Positions 1 through 6,645 are shown, numbered from the stretch's first letter. The stretch: DNA of 7,100 nucleotides from Bacillota bacterium (GCA_016302925.1 JAEDMR010000102.1:1-7100), one strand, 5' to 3'. The notes: a model not told the origin generated them from the sequence alone. Program-made: numbers and translations.

Positions 1-636
1 TATTACGGTCAGGGAGATACCATGGTCCGAGCCCTGGACGGGGTGGATCTGACCATTGAGAAAGGATGTTTCGCGGCCATCGTGGGGACGTCGGGAAGCG
101 GAAAATCCACGCTGCTGCATATGCTTGGCGGACTGGATCGACCGACAGAGGGTCAGGTTTTCGTGGATGGGAATGATATTTTCACCATGAAGGACGAGGC
201 ACTGACCATTTTTCGGCGGCGGAACATCGGGTTTGTCTTTCAGAGCTATAATCTGGTGCCTGTTTTGAATGTGATGGAGAATATCGTGCTGCCGGTGCAG
301 CTGGACGGCGGTCAGGTGGACGAGACGTATCTGCAGGAAATTGTGGAGACACTGGGGATTTCGGAAAAGCTTTCCAGCCTGCCGCAGAATCTGTCCGGCG
401 GGCAGCAGCAGCGTGTGGCCATCGCCCGGGCGCTGGCAGCCAAGCCGGCCATCATTCTGGCCGATGAACCGACGGGAAATCTGGACAGCCGGACCACCCA
501 GGATGTGATGGGGCTTTTGAAGGTGACCAGCCAGAAATTCCGGCAGACCATGGTGGTCATCACCCATAATGAAGAAATCGCACAGATGGCGGACCGGATC
601 ATCCGCATTGAAGATGGGAGGATTCTCCATGATTAG
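1..636 (+). CDS. ABC transporter ATP-binding protein, MacB/LolD-type (5' partial)
   Basis: This is the cytoplasmic ATPase that powers the adjacent FtsX-type permease. The frame is open from base 1: the residues before the first ATG (22) read YYGQGDT, which continue the usual A-loop region of this family (an aromatic followed by VRALDGV). The true start is therefore upstream and the ATG at 22 is internal. The core motifs are present in order: Walker A GTSGSGKST (85-111), Q-loop FQSYNL (Gln codon 241), signature LSGGQQQR (391-414), Walker B IILADEP followed by TGNLD (from 451), and the H-loop His in VITHN (codon 565). The segment RRRNIGFVFQSYNLVP is characteristic of the MacB/LolD/SalX exporter clade, which is the basis for the subfamily call. 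The end overlaps the permease start by 8 nt, which implies translational coupling. The substrate cannot be read from the ATPase; family members handle antimicrobial peptides, lipoproteins or lipids. Confidence 0.95.
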   Translation, partial: YYGQGDTMVRALDGVDLTIEKGCFAAIVGTSGSGKSTLLHMLGGLDRPTEGQVFVDGNDIFTMKDEALTIFRRRNIGFVFQSYNLVPVLNVMENIVLPVQLDGGQVDETYLQEIVETLGISEKLSSLPQNLSGGQQQRVAIARALAAKPAIILADEPTGNLDSRTTQDVMGLLKVTSQKFRQTMVVITHNEEIAQMADRIIRIEDGRILHD

Positions 637-3250
637 GGTAAAGAACGGACCTGCGATCCGCAGGATTTCTTATGGCAGTCTGAAGGCCGCCGGAAAACGG
701 AATCTGGTGGCGGTGCTGGCCATCGCCCTGACCTGTCTGCTGTTTACCGGTGTGCTGACCGTCGGCCTTTCGCTGGTGGAGTATCTGGAGAATCAGACCA
801 TGCGGCAGGTGGGGACTTCTGCCCACGCCGGATTCAAGATGATTACTAAGGCACAGTATGACAAGGTGGCCGGTGATCCGGAGATTAAGGATATTTCCTA
901 TAACATCTATATCGGCAGTGGGGAGGATGAAGCCCTGTCTAAGCTCAATACGGAAGTCCGCTATTCGGAGGAAAAGGCGGCTCGCTGGGGGCTCTGCGAA
1001 CCGGAGGAAGGCCGGTTGCCGGAGGCGGAAGACGAGATTGCCTGCGATACTGCCGTGCTGAAGGTTCTGGGCGTTCCGGCGAAGCTGGGGGAAAAGGTGG
1101 AACTGACGGTGAACATCGACGGACGGCTGCAGAAGGATACATTTACCCTCTGTGGGTTCTGGGAGAGTGATCCGATCATCCCTGCCCACGAGATTCTGGT
1201 AAGCAGAGCCTGGGCAGACCGGTATGCACCGACGCCGGAGACGCCGTACCTGGCCAAAAAGAATGGCAGACATGAGGCAGGCTATCTGAATCCGACCTTT
1301 TATTTCCGCAGCAGCTGGGATCTGGAGGGGCAGATGGCAGCCCTGAAAGAACGGTGCGGGTTCGGCACGGATGTCAACGATGGGGTCAACTGGGCATACC
1401 AGACCAGCAGTGTGGACGGGCAGACCATCGTGCTTGCCGGAGGCATGCTGCTGCTGATTGCCGCAGCCGGCTACCTGATCATCTATAACATCTTCGCCAT
1501 TTCCGTCAGCCGGGATATTCATTTTTATGGTCTGCTGAAGACCGTGGGAACCACAGGAAGGCAGCTTCGGAAGATCGTATACCGGCAGGCGTTTCTGCTG
1601 TCCGCTGTGGGGATTCCGCTGGGTCTGCTGGCAGGATGGCTTGTGGGGAAGTTCCTGATGCCGGTGGTGATGTCCGGAACGTCGTTTGCGGGTGACGCAT
1701 CGGCAGTAGAAGTGACGGCGAGTCCGGTGGTCTTCGCCGGCGGGCTGCTTCTGTCTCTGATCACAGTGTGGATTTCCTGCCTGAAGCCATGCGGCATGGC
1801 TTCCCGGATCAGTCCGGTGGATGCGGTGCGGTGGAATGAAGCCGGGAATTTACCAATGCGTACGGCACGGAAGAGACGGTTCGGAGAGAAGGTGAATGCA
1901 GGGACAGACGCCGCTGTAAAAGCAAGGGTGACGAAGAAAACAAAGGGGGTGACGGAAGGGGCCATGGCAGTGGCAAACCTGAAACGGAGCCATTCCAGGA
2001 CCATGGTGGTGGTTCTGAGCCTGACCATGTCTCTGACCCTTCTGAACTGCATCATCACCGTAGTGGACGGATACGATCAGGAAAAATATCTGGACGAACA
2101 GATGCCTTGTGACTATGTGCTGACGGATGCGTCGATCATAAACTATGCATCATACCGGAATTATGAAAGCATTCCTGACCAGCTGATGGAAGAAGTGCGT
2201 GATATGAACGGCGTGGAGGCTGCCGGATGCACCTGGGGAATCGATACGTTTCTGCCGGTTTCCGGGAGAGCGGAGAAAAAGGTGCGTCAGAAGCTGGAGT
2301 ACGTAAAAACGCAGCGGGATGAAACCTATTGGGGCATGGAAGCGCAGCGGCTGGAGGAAGACGGGCAGGTAATCTGCAGCCTGTATGGCGCGGACGACAT
2401 GGTGCTGGAATATGTGAAGCTGCTGCGGGGACAGCTGGATCTGGAGAAATTTCGTTCCGGGAACTATATCATTGCAGGTCCCGGCATCGTCCTGGACGAC
2501 CCCCGGGCATCTGCCGATACGGCCTACTCCGATGTGGGGGATTCGGTGGAGATTCACTGGAAGGATGGCACCACATCGGTCTATGAGGTTATGGCTATCG
2601 GAGAAATGCAGCATGCCATGAGCACCCGATCCTCTTTCCTGCTGGGTGTGGACCTGATCCTGCCATCTTCCGAATATCTGAAGCACGTGCCATCGGAAGG
2701 CAGTCTGTCTCTGTCTGTGGACTGCAGCGACGATGCGGCCGGTGAGGAAGCCGGCCGGTGGCTGGAAACGTACTGTGAAAACAGCACTTCCACCGTGTAT
2801 GACTCCCGTGAGACCATTGCAGAGGAATTTGAATCCATGAATCAGATGATTCTACGGGTGGGAGGCGCACTGTCCGCCATCCTGGCACTGATTGCGGTGC
2901 TGAACTTCATCAATGCCATGGTGACCTCCGTATTCACCCGCCAGCGGGAACTGGCCATGCTGGAAAGCGTGGGCATGACCCGCTCCCAGCTGCTGCGGAT
3001 GCTGATGACAGAAGGCTGCGGACAGATTACTCTGGGCATCATGCTGGCTGCCTCCGCAGGAAGCCTGATCTGCATGGGTATCGGAAAGCTTCTGGAGACG
3101 CAAGCCTGGTTTTTCACCTGGCATCCGGTGCTCTGGCCGTTCCTGATCAGTGTGCCGGTGCTTCTGGTGCTTGCTGCGGCAGTTCCGGCACTGGCGTTCC
3201 GTTCCATGGAGAAAGTATCCGTGGTGGAACGGCTGCGGGCGGCGGAATAG
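629..3250 (+). CDS. ABC transporter permease with duplicated FtsX domain (MacB/SalY-like), 873 aa
   Basis: This is the membrane partner of the upstream ATPase. I chose the ATG at 629 because GGGAGG (616-621) lies 7 nt upstream and the overlap with the ATPase stop is typical; an in-frame ATG at 569 lies deep inside the ATPase gene. Eight hydrophobic segments are visible, at about residues 25-49, 267-293, 320-348, 364-387, 455-480, 740-768, 792-818 and 830-857. The pattern is 1+3 twice, with large extracytoplasmic domains of about 217 residues after segment 1 and about 259 after segment 5. The halves echo each other: LKAAGKRNLVAVL near the N-terminus matches LKRSHSRTMVVVL near 447, and ISPVDAVRWNE matches VSVVERLRAAE at the end. 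A basic cytoplasmic linker (about 388-454) joins them. Such proteins work by mechanotransmission rather than by a classical transport channel. The neighbouring regulator and kinase suggest antimicrobial-peptide or envelope-stress handling, but the substrate is unknown. Confidence 0.92.
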   Translation: MIRVKNGPAIRRISYGSLKAAGKRNLVAVLAIALTCLLFTGVLTVGLSLVEYLENQTMRQVGTSAHAGFKMITKAQYDKVAGDPEIKDISYNIYIGSGEDEALSKLNTEVRYSEEKAARWGLCEPEEGRLPEAEDEIACDTAVLKVLGVPAKLGEKVELTVNIDGRLQKDTFTLCGFWESDPIIPAHEILVSRAWADRYAPTPETPYLAKKNGRHEAGYLNPTFYFRSSWDLEGQMAALKERCGFGTDVNDGVNWAYQTSSVDGQTIVLAGGMLLLIAAAGYLIIYNIFAISVSRDIHFYGLLKTVGTTGRQLRKIVYRQAFLLSAVGIPLGLLAGWLVGKFLMPVVMSGTSFAGDASAVEVTASPVVFAGGLLLSLITVWISCLKPCGMASRISPVDAVRWNEAGNLPMRTARKRRFGEKVNAGTDAAVKARVTKKTKGVTEGAMAVANLKRSHSRTMVVVLSLTMSLTLLNCIITVVDGYDQEKYLDEQMPCDYVLTDASIINYASYRNYESIPDQLMEEVRDMNGVEAAGCTWGIDTFLPVSGRAEKKVRQKLEYVKTQRDETYWGMEAQRLEEDGQVICSLYGADDMVLEYVKLLRGQLDLEKFRSGNYIIAGPGIVLDDPRASADTAYSDVGDSVEIHWKDGTTSVYEVMAIGEMQHAMSTRSSFLLGVDLILPSSEYLKHVPSEGSLSLSVDCSDDAAGEEAGRWLETYCENSTSTVYDSRETIAEEFESMNQMILRVGGALSAILALIAVLNFINAMVTSVFTRQRELAMLESVGMTRSQLLRMLMTEGCGQITLGIMLAASAGSLICMGIGKLLETQAWFFTWHPVLWPFLISVPVLLVLAAAVPALAFRSMEKVSVVERLRAAE

Positions 3251-3277
3251 GCGGAATGGGAAAAATCGGCAAAATCG
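3241..3277. repeat. Two pairs of 9-nt-period short direct repeats
   Basis: GGCGGAAT occurs at 3241-3248 and 3250-3257, spanning the permease stop. AAAATCG occurs at 3262-3268 and 3271-3277. Both pairs have a 9-nt period and lie just upstream of the candidate promoter of the regulator gene. They could be operator half-sites, but OmpR-type regulators more often use 10-11-nt spacing, and repeats this short may be chance. Confidence 0.35.
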
Positions 3278-3302
3278 TACACATAAAGACGAAAGGGGGA
3301 TA

Positions 3303-3331
3303 TTGTCCATTGGCAGCAGTCATGGTAAAAT
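3303..3331 (+). promoter_or_regulatory. Candidate sigma-A promoter of the regulator-kinase operon
   Basis: TTGTCC (3303-3308, four of six matches to the -35 consensus) is separated by exactly 17 nt from TAAAAT (3326-3331, five of six matches to the -10 consensus). A start near 3338 would give a short leader of about 27 nt carrying the Shine-Dalgarno site AAAGGAG (3351-3357) before the ATG at 3365. This is the only 100-bp-scale gap inside the plus-strand cluster, so a promoter here would let the two-component genes be transcribed separately from the transporter. Assigned by consensus only. Confidence 0.5.
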
Positions 3332-3364
3332 AAAGAAAGAAGCCGAAGAGAAAGGAGCAGGGTC

Positions 3365-4084
3365 ATGAAAAGAATTCTGATCGTGGAAGACGACAGACAT
3401 CTGAATACAGGAATCGTCATGGCCCTGCAGGGCGGCGGGATGATGCTGGACAGTGCATTTACCATATCCGAAGCATGGGACTGCCTGAACCGGGAAACCG
3501 AAGGGACGGGAGAAGGCTACAATCTGGTAATTCTGGACGTGAATCTGCCGGACGGCAGCGGACTGGATCTTCTGATGAAGCTGCGGAATCGGTCTTCCGT
3601 CCCGGTGATTCTGCTGACGGCCAATGACATGGAAACGGACATTGTCACCGGGCTTGCCATGGGCGCCGATGATTACATCACCAAACCCTTCAGTCTGGCG
3701 GTGCTGCGAGCGCGGGTGCAGGTCCAGCTTCGCAGGAATGGATCCGACAAAATCCATCCGCCCGGCACTTCTGCGGGAGTCAGGACTGCAGACTGTTTTT
3801 CGCAAGGCGCGTTTCATTTCGATTTCCCCCGCATGGAGTTTCGCGGGCCGTCGGGCAGCGTGGAGTTATCCCGGACCGAGCAGAAGCTGCTGCGGATCCT
3901 GGTGAAGAACCGGGGAATGGTGGTGAGCCGGCAGCGTCTTCTGGAGTACGTCTGGGGAGAGGGCAGTGAATACATGGATGAAAACGCCCTTTCTGTGGCA
4001 GTAAAACGCCTTCGGGACAAACTGGGTGCTGCAGAGGAAATCCGCACTGTTTACGGTGTCGGATACCAGTGGGTGAAACCATGA
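3365..4084 (+). CDS. OmpR/PhoB-family response regulator, 239 aa
   Basis: This is the DNA-binding output protein paired with the kinase that follows. The receiver domain (about residues 1-120) has the acidic pair Asp9/Asp10, the phospho-acceptor Asp58 in LVILDVNLPDGSG, Thr85 in LLTAND, and Lys107 in DDYITKPF. The winged-helix domain (about 145-238) has the typical LSRTEQKLLRIL helix, the recognition helix NALSVAVKRLRDKLG and the wing hairpin IRTVYGVGYQW. Nothing essential is missing and the length is standard. The start is fixed by AAAGGAG (3351-3357), 7 nt before the ATG. The stop overlaps the kinase start (ATGA), so the two are probably translated together. The likely targets are the upstream transporter genes and its own promoter, inferred from adjacency; no confident binding site is visible. 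Confidence 0.96.
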   Translation: MKRILIVEDDRHLNTGIVMALQGGGMMLDSAFTISEAWDCLNRETEGTGEGYNLVILDVNLPDGSGLDLLMKLRNRSSVPVILLTANDMETDIVTGLAMGADDYITKPFSLAVLRARVQVQLRRNGSDKIHPPGTSAGVRTADCFSQGAFHFDFPRMEFRGPSGSVELSRTEQKLLRILVKNRGMVVSRQRLLEYVWGEGSEYMDENALSVAVKRLRDKLGAAEEIRTVYGVGYQWVKP

Positions 4085-5127
4085 ACTGGGGCATCGTGAT
4101 TGGAATCATGGGGGTGGTCCTGGGCGTGGTCGGAATCGGTGCAGCGGTATATCAGCGCCGGGAAAGCCGGCGGATCATGGAGCGGATGGAAGCCATGCTG
4201 CGGCAGGCCATGGATGGAAGCTTTCGGCCGGGGGACTACGACGAGTCCCTGCTTTCCGCGCTGGAAAACACCATGAAAGAGTTCCTGCGGGCAAGCACCC
4301 TTGGCGCCGCCCGGGTGGCAGAGGAGCGGGATCATATCAAAACCTTCATCGCAGACATCTCCCATCAGACGAAAACTCCCATGGCAAACATTCTCCTGTA
4401 CAGTCAGCTGTTGACGGAAAGCGATGACCTGACGCCGGAAGACCGCAGGGCAGCCGAAGCACTGGAAGGGCAGGCCGGGAAGCTCAGCTTTCTGATTACC
4501 AGCCTGGTGAAGCTGTCACGGCTGGAAACGGGGATTTTGACGGTGGATCCGGTGCGTGGGAATCTGCGGAAACTGATGGAGACTGCGGTGCGGCAGGTGC
4601 TGCCACAGGCAGACGTAAAGGGCGTGTCCCTGACCGTGGAACGGGCAGGAACTGCGGGGTTTGGAACAGCGGCGGCGGATGCAGCGGATACCGTTGTGGC
4701 GGCGGATACTGCGGCAGCGGTGGATGCCACGGCGGATGCCATGGCGGTGTTCGATATGAAATGGACCTGCGAGGCACTGTATAATCTGCTGGAAAACGCA
4801 GTGAAATATACCGAACCCGGCGGCCATATCATCGTACGGATCCGGATGTATGAAATGTTCGGCTGTGTGGAAGTGGAAGATACGGGCGAAGGCATTCCGG
4901 AGGAGGACATCAGCCGGATCTTCGGCAGATTCTTCCGCGGAAAAAACGGACGCGAAAAGGAGGGTCTGGGCATCGGCCTCTTCCTTGCGCGGGAGATCGT
5001 CTCTCTGGAGGGCGGCTATATCAAAGTGAAATCCGAACCGGGAAGGGGCTCGGTGTTTTCTGTTTTTTTGCCGCGGGAAAATGGGAAGAAAGCGGAAGCT
5101 TTAAAAGAAAAGAATGAGGTGGAATGA
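4081..5127 (+). CDS. Membrane-anchored sensor histidine kinase without an external sensor domain, 348 aa
   Basis: It autophosphorylates and passes the phosphate to Asp58 of the preceding regulator. The ATG at 4081 lies in the regulator's stop (ATGA overlap); a GTG at 4069 in the same frame would add only four residues. One hydrophobic segment (about residues 3-24) is followed by a basic stretch and a helical linker (25-85). The dimerisation/phosphotransfer domain carries His95 in DISHQTKTPMANI. The catalytic ATPase domain has the N box with Glu238 and Asn239 (NLLENAVKYT), the G1 box DTGEG (267-271), the F box IFGRFFRG and the G2 box GLGIGL (295-300). No second membrane span or extracytoplasmic loop is visible, so it cannot bind an outside ligand in the usual way. 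An Ala/Asp-rich insert (about 197-223) separates the phosphotransfer domain from the ATPase core. The stop directly abuts the GTG of the next gene. Confidence 0.95.
   Translation: MNWGIVIGIMGVVLGVVGIGAAVYQRRESRRIMERMEAMLRQAMDGSFRPGDYDESLLSALENTMKEFLRASTLGAARVAEERDHIKTFIADISHQTKTPMANILLYSQLLTESDDLTPEDRRAAEALEGQAGKLSFLITSLVKLSRLETGILTVDPVRGNLRKLMETAVRQVLPQADVKGVSLTVERAGTAGFGTAAADAADTVVAADTAAAVDATADAMAVFDMKWTCEALYNLLENAVKYTEPGGHIIVRIRMYEMFGCVEVEDTGEGIPEEDISRIFGRFFRGKNGREKEGLGIGLFLAREIVSLEGGYIKVKSEPGRGSVFSVFLPRENGKKAEALKEKNEVE
4669..4743 (+). repeat. GCG-GCG-GAT-like low-complexity repeat inside the kinase gene
   Basis: Imperfect in-frame repeats of alanine codons followed by an Asp codon (Ala-Ala-Asp and variants) encode kinase residues 197-221, with Asp at 200, 203, 209, 215 and 219. 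The unit GCGGCGGAT appears intact twice and decayed elsewhere. The reading frame is kept. It lies at the edge of the catalytic domain, before the conserved segment FDMKWTCEALYNLLENA, a place where a surface loop would tolerate length change. Confidence 0.75.
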
Positions 5128-5130
5128 GTG
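5116..5130 (+). promoter_or_regulatory. Ribosome binding site and GTG start abutting the kinase stop
   Basis: GAGGTGG (5116-5122) inside the last kinase codons sits 5 nt before the GTG at 5128, which directly follows the TGA at 5125-5127 (TGAGTG). The alternative ATG at 5140 has a much weaker site before it. This supports the GTG start and translational coupling to the kinase. Confidence 0.6.
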
Positions 5131-6267
5131 GGAAACGAGATGAATCAGGAAAAGAATCTGGAAAAGAATCTGGAAACCAAACGGAAGGTCTGGAAACTGG
5201 CACTGCTGGGCTTCGGTAATGCGGGACAGGCCTTCGCGAAAATGCTGCTGGACCATGAAGAGGAGATTGCATCCAGCTATGGGGCGAAGATGGTGGTGAC
5301 AGCCATCGCCACAGGCAGCCGGGGCAACCTGGTCTGCGGCAGCGGAAGTGGATTGGCAGATGGAGCCGAGGATGCGGTAGAAGCGGCGGATGAAGCGGGC
5401 ATCGATCTTCGCCGGGCGCTGGCAGATGTGGAGAGCCCTGCAGGAAAATTTACCGATGCGACCGCACTGACTTCCATGACCACCATGGAAATCGTGGAGC
5501 AGGCAGATTACGACATTCTGGTGGAGATGACGCCGCTGAACATCAAGACTGGTCAGCCTGCCATCGACCATATCCGCGGTGCTTTACGGCGGGGAAAGCA
5601 TGCAATCACAGCAAACAAGGGTCCCATCGCCTGGTCATACCGTTCTCTGCGGGACATGGCGAAGGAAGCCGGGGTACGATTCTATTATGAGACCACCGTC
5701 ATGGACGGCACTCCTGTATTCAATCTGGCAGAGCATACTTTGCGCCTTGCCAGGGTGACGGAGGTTTCGGGGATTCTGAACAGTACCACGAACTTCATTC
5801 TGGAGGAGCTGGCAGCCGGTGCGGAATATGAGGACATCATGCGGCGGGGCCGGGAGATGGGCTTCATCGAAGCAGATCCTGCCATGGATATCGAAGGCTA
5901 TGACGCGGCCGCAAAGATTACGGCACTGCTCAATGTGCTGATGGATGCCGGCATGACACCGGATCAGGTGGATCGAAAGGGAATTGAGGATATTTCTACG
6001 GTCGACATTCAGGAAGCTACATCCCGGGGAAAGGTCATCAAGCTGCTCTGCAGAGGCTGGCGAGATGCAGACGGGACGGTTCATGCCAGCGTGAAACCGA
6101 CGGAAGTGGACCGGAGCGATATGCTGGCTTCCATTGACAGCACCACATCCATCGTTTCCATCACCACCGATCTGATGAAAAAGCTGTCCGTGGTGGAGCA
6201 TCAGCCGGAAATCGAACAGACGGCCTACGGAATTTTCGGCGATGTGCTGCGGGTGATCTGCGAATAA
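5128..6267 (+). CDS. hom: Homoserine dehydrogenase, short form without ACT domain, 379 aa
   Basis: It is predicted to reduce aspartate-4-semialdehyde to homoserine with NAD(P)H, the branch point to threonine and methionine, in the cytoplasm. A polar N-terminal tail (residues 1-23) precedes the Rossmann motif GFGNAG (28-33). The catalytic region has Lys164 in ITANKGP, the family signature GILNSTTNFIL (215-225; Ser replaces the more usual Gly), Glu248 in EADP, and Asp259/Lys263 in GYDAAAK. The Glu-Asp-Lys spacing (11 and 4) equals that of Glu208, Asp219 and Lys223 in the yeast enzyme, so the site looks intact. The protein ends after the catalytic domain, with no C-terminal ACT domain for threonine feedback. 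No threonine-pathway neighbours (thrB, thrC, lysC) are in the window. The gene directly follows the kinase and is probably in its operon. A related oxidoreductase acting on a homoserine-like substrate cannot be excluded. Confidence 0.88.
   Translation: MGNEMNQEKNLEKNLETKRKVWKLALLGFGNAGQAFAKMLLDHEEEIASSYGAKMVVTAIATGSRGNLVCGSGSGLADGAEDAVEAADEAGIDLRRALADVESPAGKFTDATALTSMTTMEIVEQADYDILVEMTPLNIKTGQPAIDHIRGALRRGKHAITANKGPIAWSYRSLRDMAKEAGVRFYYETTVMDGTPVFNLAEHTLRLARVTEVSGILNSTTNFILEELAAGAEYEDIMRRGREMGFIEADPAMDIEGYDAAAKITALLNVLMDAGMTPDQVDRKGIEDISTVDIQEATSRGKVIKLLCRGWRDADGTVHASVKPTEVDRSDMLASIDSTTSIVSITTDLMKKLSVVEHQPEIEQTAYGIFGDVLRVICE
5149..5172 (+). repeat. Perfect 12-bp tandem duplication in the homoserine dehydrogenase N-terminus
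   Basis: GAAAAGAATCTG occurs twice back to back (5149-5160 and 5161-5172) and encodes Glu-Lys-Asn-Leu twice; the following GAAAC starts a third, diverged unit. It lengthens the polar tail before the Rossmann fold without changing frame. Confidence 0.9.
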
Positions 6268-6293
6268 AGCGCTTTTCTATCTCTAATCACGTG

Positions 6294-6413
6294 AAAAGCA
6301 ACCTCACGATTGGGTTTTGCATTTTCGGGTTGATACATTTTTTTCCATTCTTGCTCTTATTGCATGAAACATCAACCCGTTCTTCGCAAAATCCGTCTGC
6401 AGGTTGCTTTTTT
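6294..6413. repeat. Three-tier imperfect inverted repeat; possible terminator or structured RNA
   Basis: The outer arms AAAAGCAACCT (6294-6304) and AGGTTGCTTTT (6401-6411) pair over 11 bp. The middle arms GGGTTTTGC (6312-6320) and GCAAAATCC (6386-6394) pair over 9 bp with one G-T wobble. The inner arms CGGGTTGAT (6326-6334) and ATCAACCCG (6371-6379) pair over 9 bp. The internal loops are nearly symmetrical (7/6 and 5/6 nt) and the apical part is 36 nt. The right arm runs into six Ts (6408-6413), so it could stop transcription leaving the dehydrogenase 27 nt after its stop codon. It is much longer than a normal intrinsic terminator, which raises the option of a dispersed repeat or an RNA element. 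The arms were paired by eye. Confidence 0.75.
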
Positions 6414-6578
6414 CGCGCATTTTTCGTTTTTTGCATGTGTTTTCGCATTTCTCCGGCAACCAGATTTCATTCCGAACCCTTCTGAGGTTGACCCAATATT
6501 TTACATTTTCGGCACCCCTCGAAAAAACGACATTTGTAAAAGTACCAGCAAGAAACCCGATCATCCTTCCAACAAAGG

Positions 6579-6594
6579 AAAAAGGCAGCCGCCT
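6579..6594 (-). terminator. Weak candidate terminator of the NAD synthetase gene
   Basis: On the minus strand AGGC-GGCT-GCCT forms a 4-bp stem with a 4-nt loop, followed by a T-run and CC. It lies about 50 nt after the stop codon of the minus-strand gene, the right place and orientation. The stem is short for an efficient terminator, so the large inverted repeat further on may do the job instead. Confidence 0.3.
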
Positions 6595-6645
6595 AACGGG
6601 TATTTTCCGTGAATGCGACAGCCTCTTGGTGATATCATGATTGAT

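Larger units (their letters stand above)
6268..6645. other. AT-rich non-coding gap between convergent genes
   Basis: This 378-bp gap separates the plus-strand dehydrogenase from the minus-strand NAD synthetase. It is clearly richer in A and T than the flanking genes, and on the plus strand it is pyrimidine-rich from about 6336 to 6480. It holds the large inverted repeat described separately and several short echoes of it downstream: CATTTTCGG at 6320-6328 and 6504-6512, and TCGTTTTTT at 6424-6432 with its complement at 6522-6530. Small open frames here have no ribosome site and skewed composition (runs of Phe on one strand, Lys/Arg on the other), so I call no gene. No tRNA or known riboswitch core is recognisable. 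Confidence 0.7.

Noticed and set aside
599..1522. Long open frame (307 codons) on the minus strand opposite the ATPase end and permease
   Set aside because: It lies antisense to a clear permease gene, has no recognisable domain, and is the kind of shadow frame expected opposite GC-rich coding sequence.
3295..3333. Mini-frame of about seven codons (TTG at 3310 to TAA at 3331-3333) after GGGGGA, as a possible leader peptide
   Set aside because: It is too short to judge, has a rare start, and overlaps the candidate -10 box, which would place it upstream of the predicted transcription start.
6266..6275. 10-bp palindrome AAAGCGCTTT at the dehydrogenase stop codon
   Set aside because: It has no loop and cannot form a useful hairpin. 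A palindrome this short occurs by chance and overlaps coding sequence.
6291..6485. 64-codon plus-strand open frame starting with GTG, hydrophobic and Phe-rich
   Set aside because: There is no Shine-Dalgarno site before the GTG. The apparent membrane-like sequence is a by-product of T-rich DNA, and it runs through the hairpin arms.
6304..6564. 86-codon minus-strand open frame in the intergenic gap, rich in Lys, Arg and Asn
   Set aside because: There is no properly spaced ribosome site (the purine run touches the ATG), it covers the inverted repeat, and the composition follows the base skew of the DNA.
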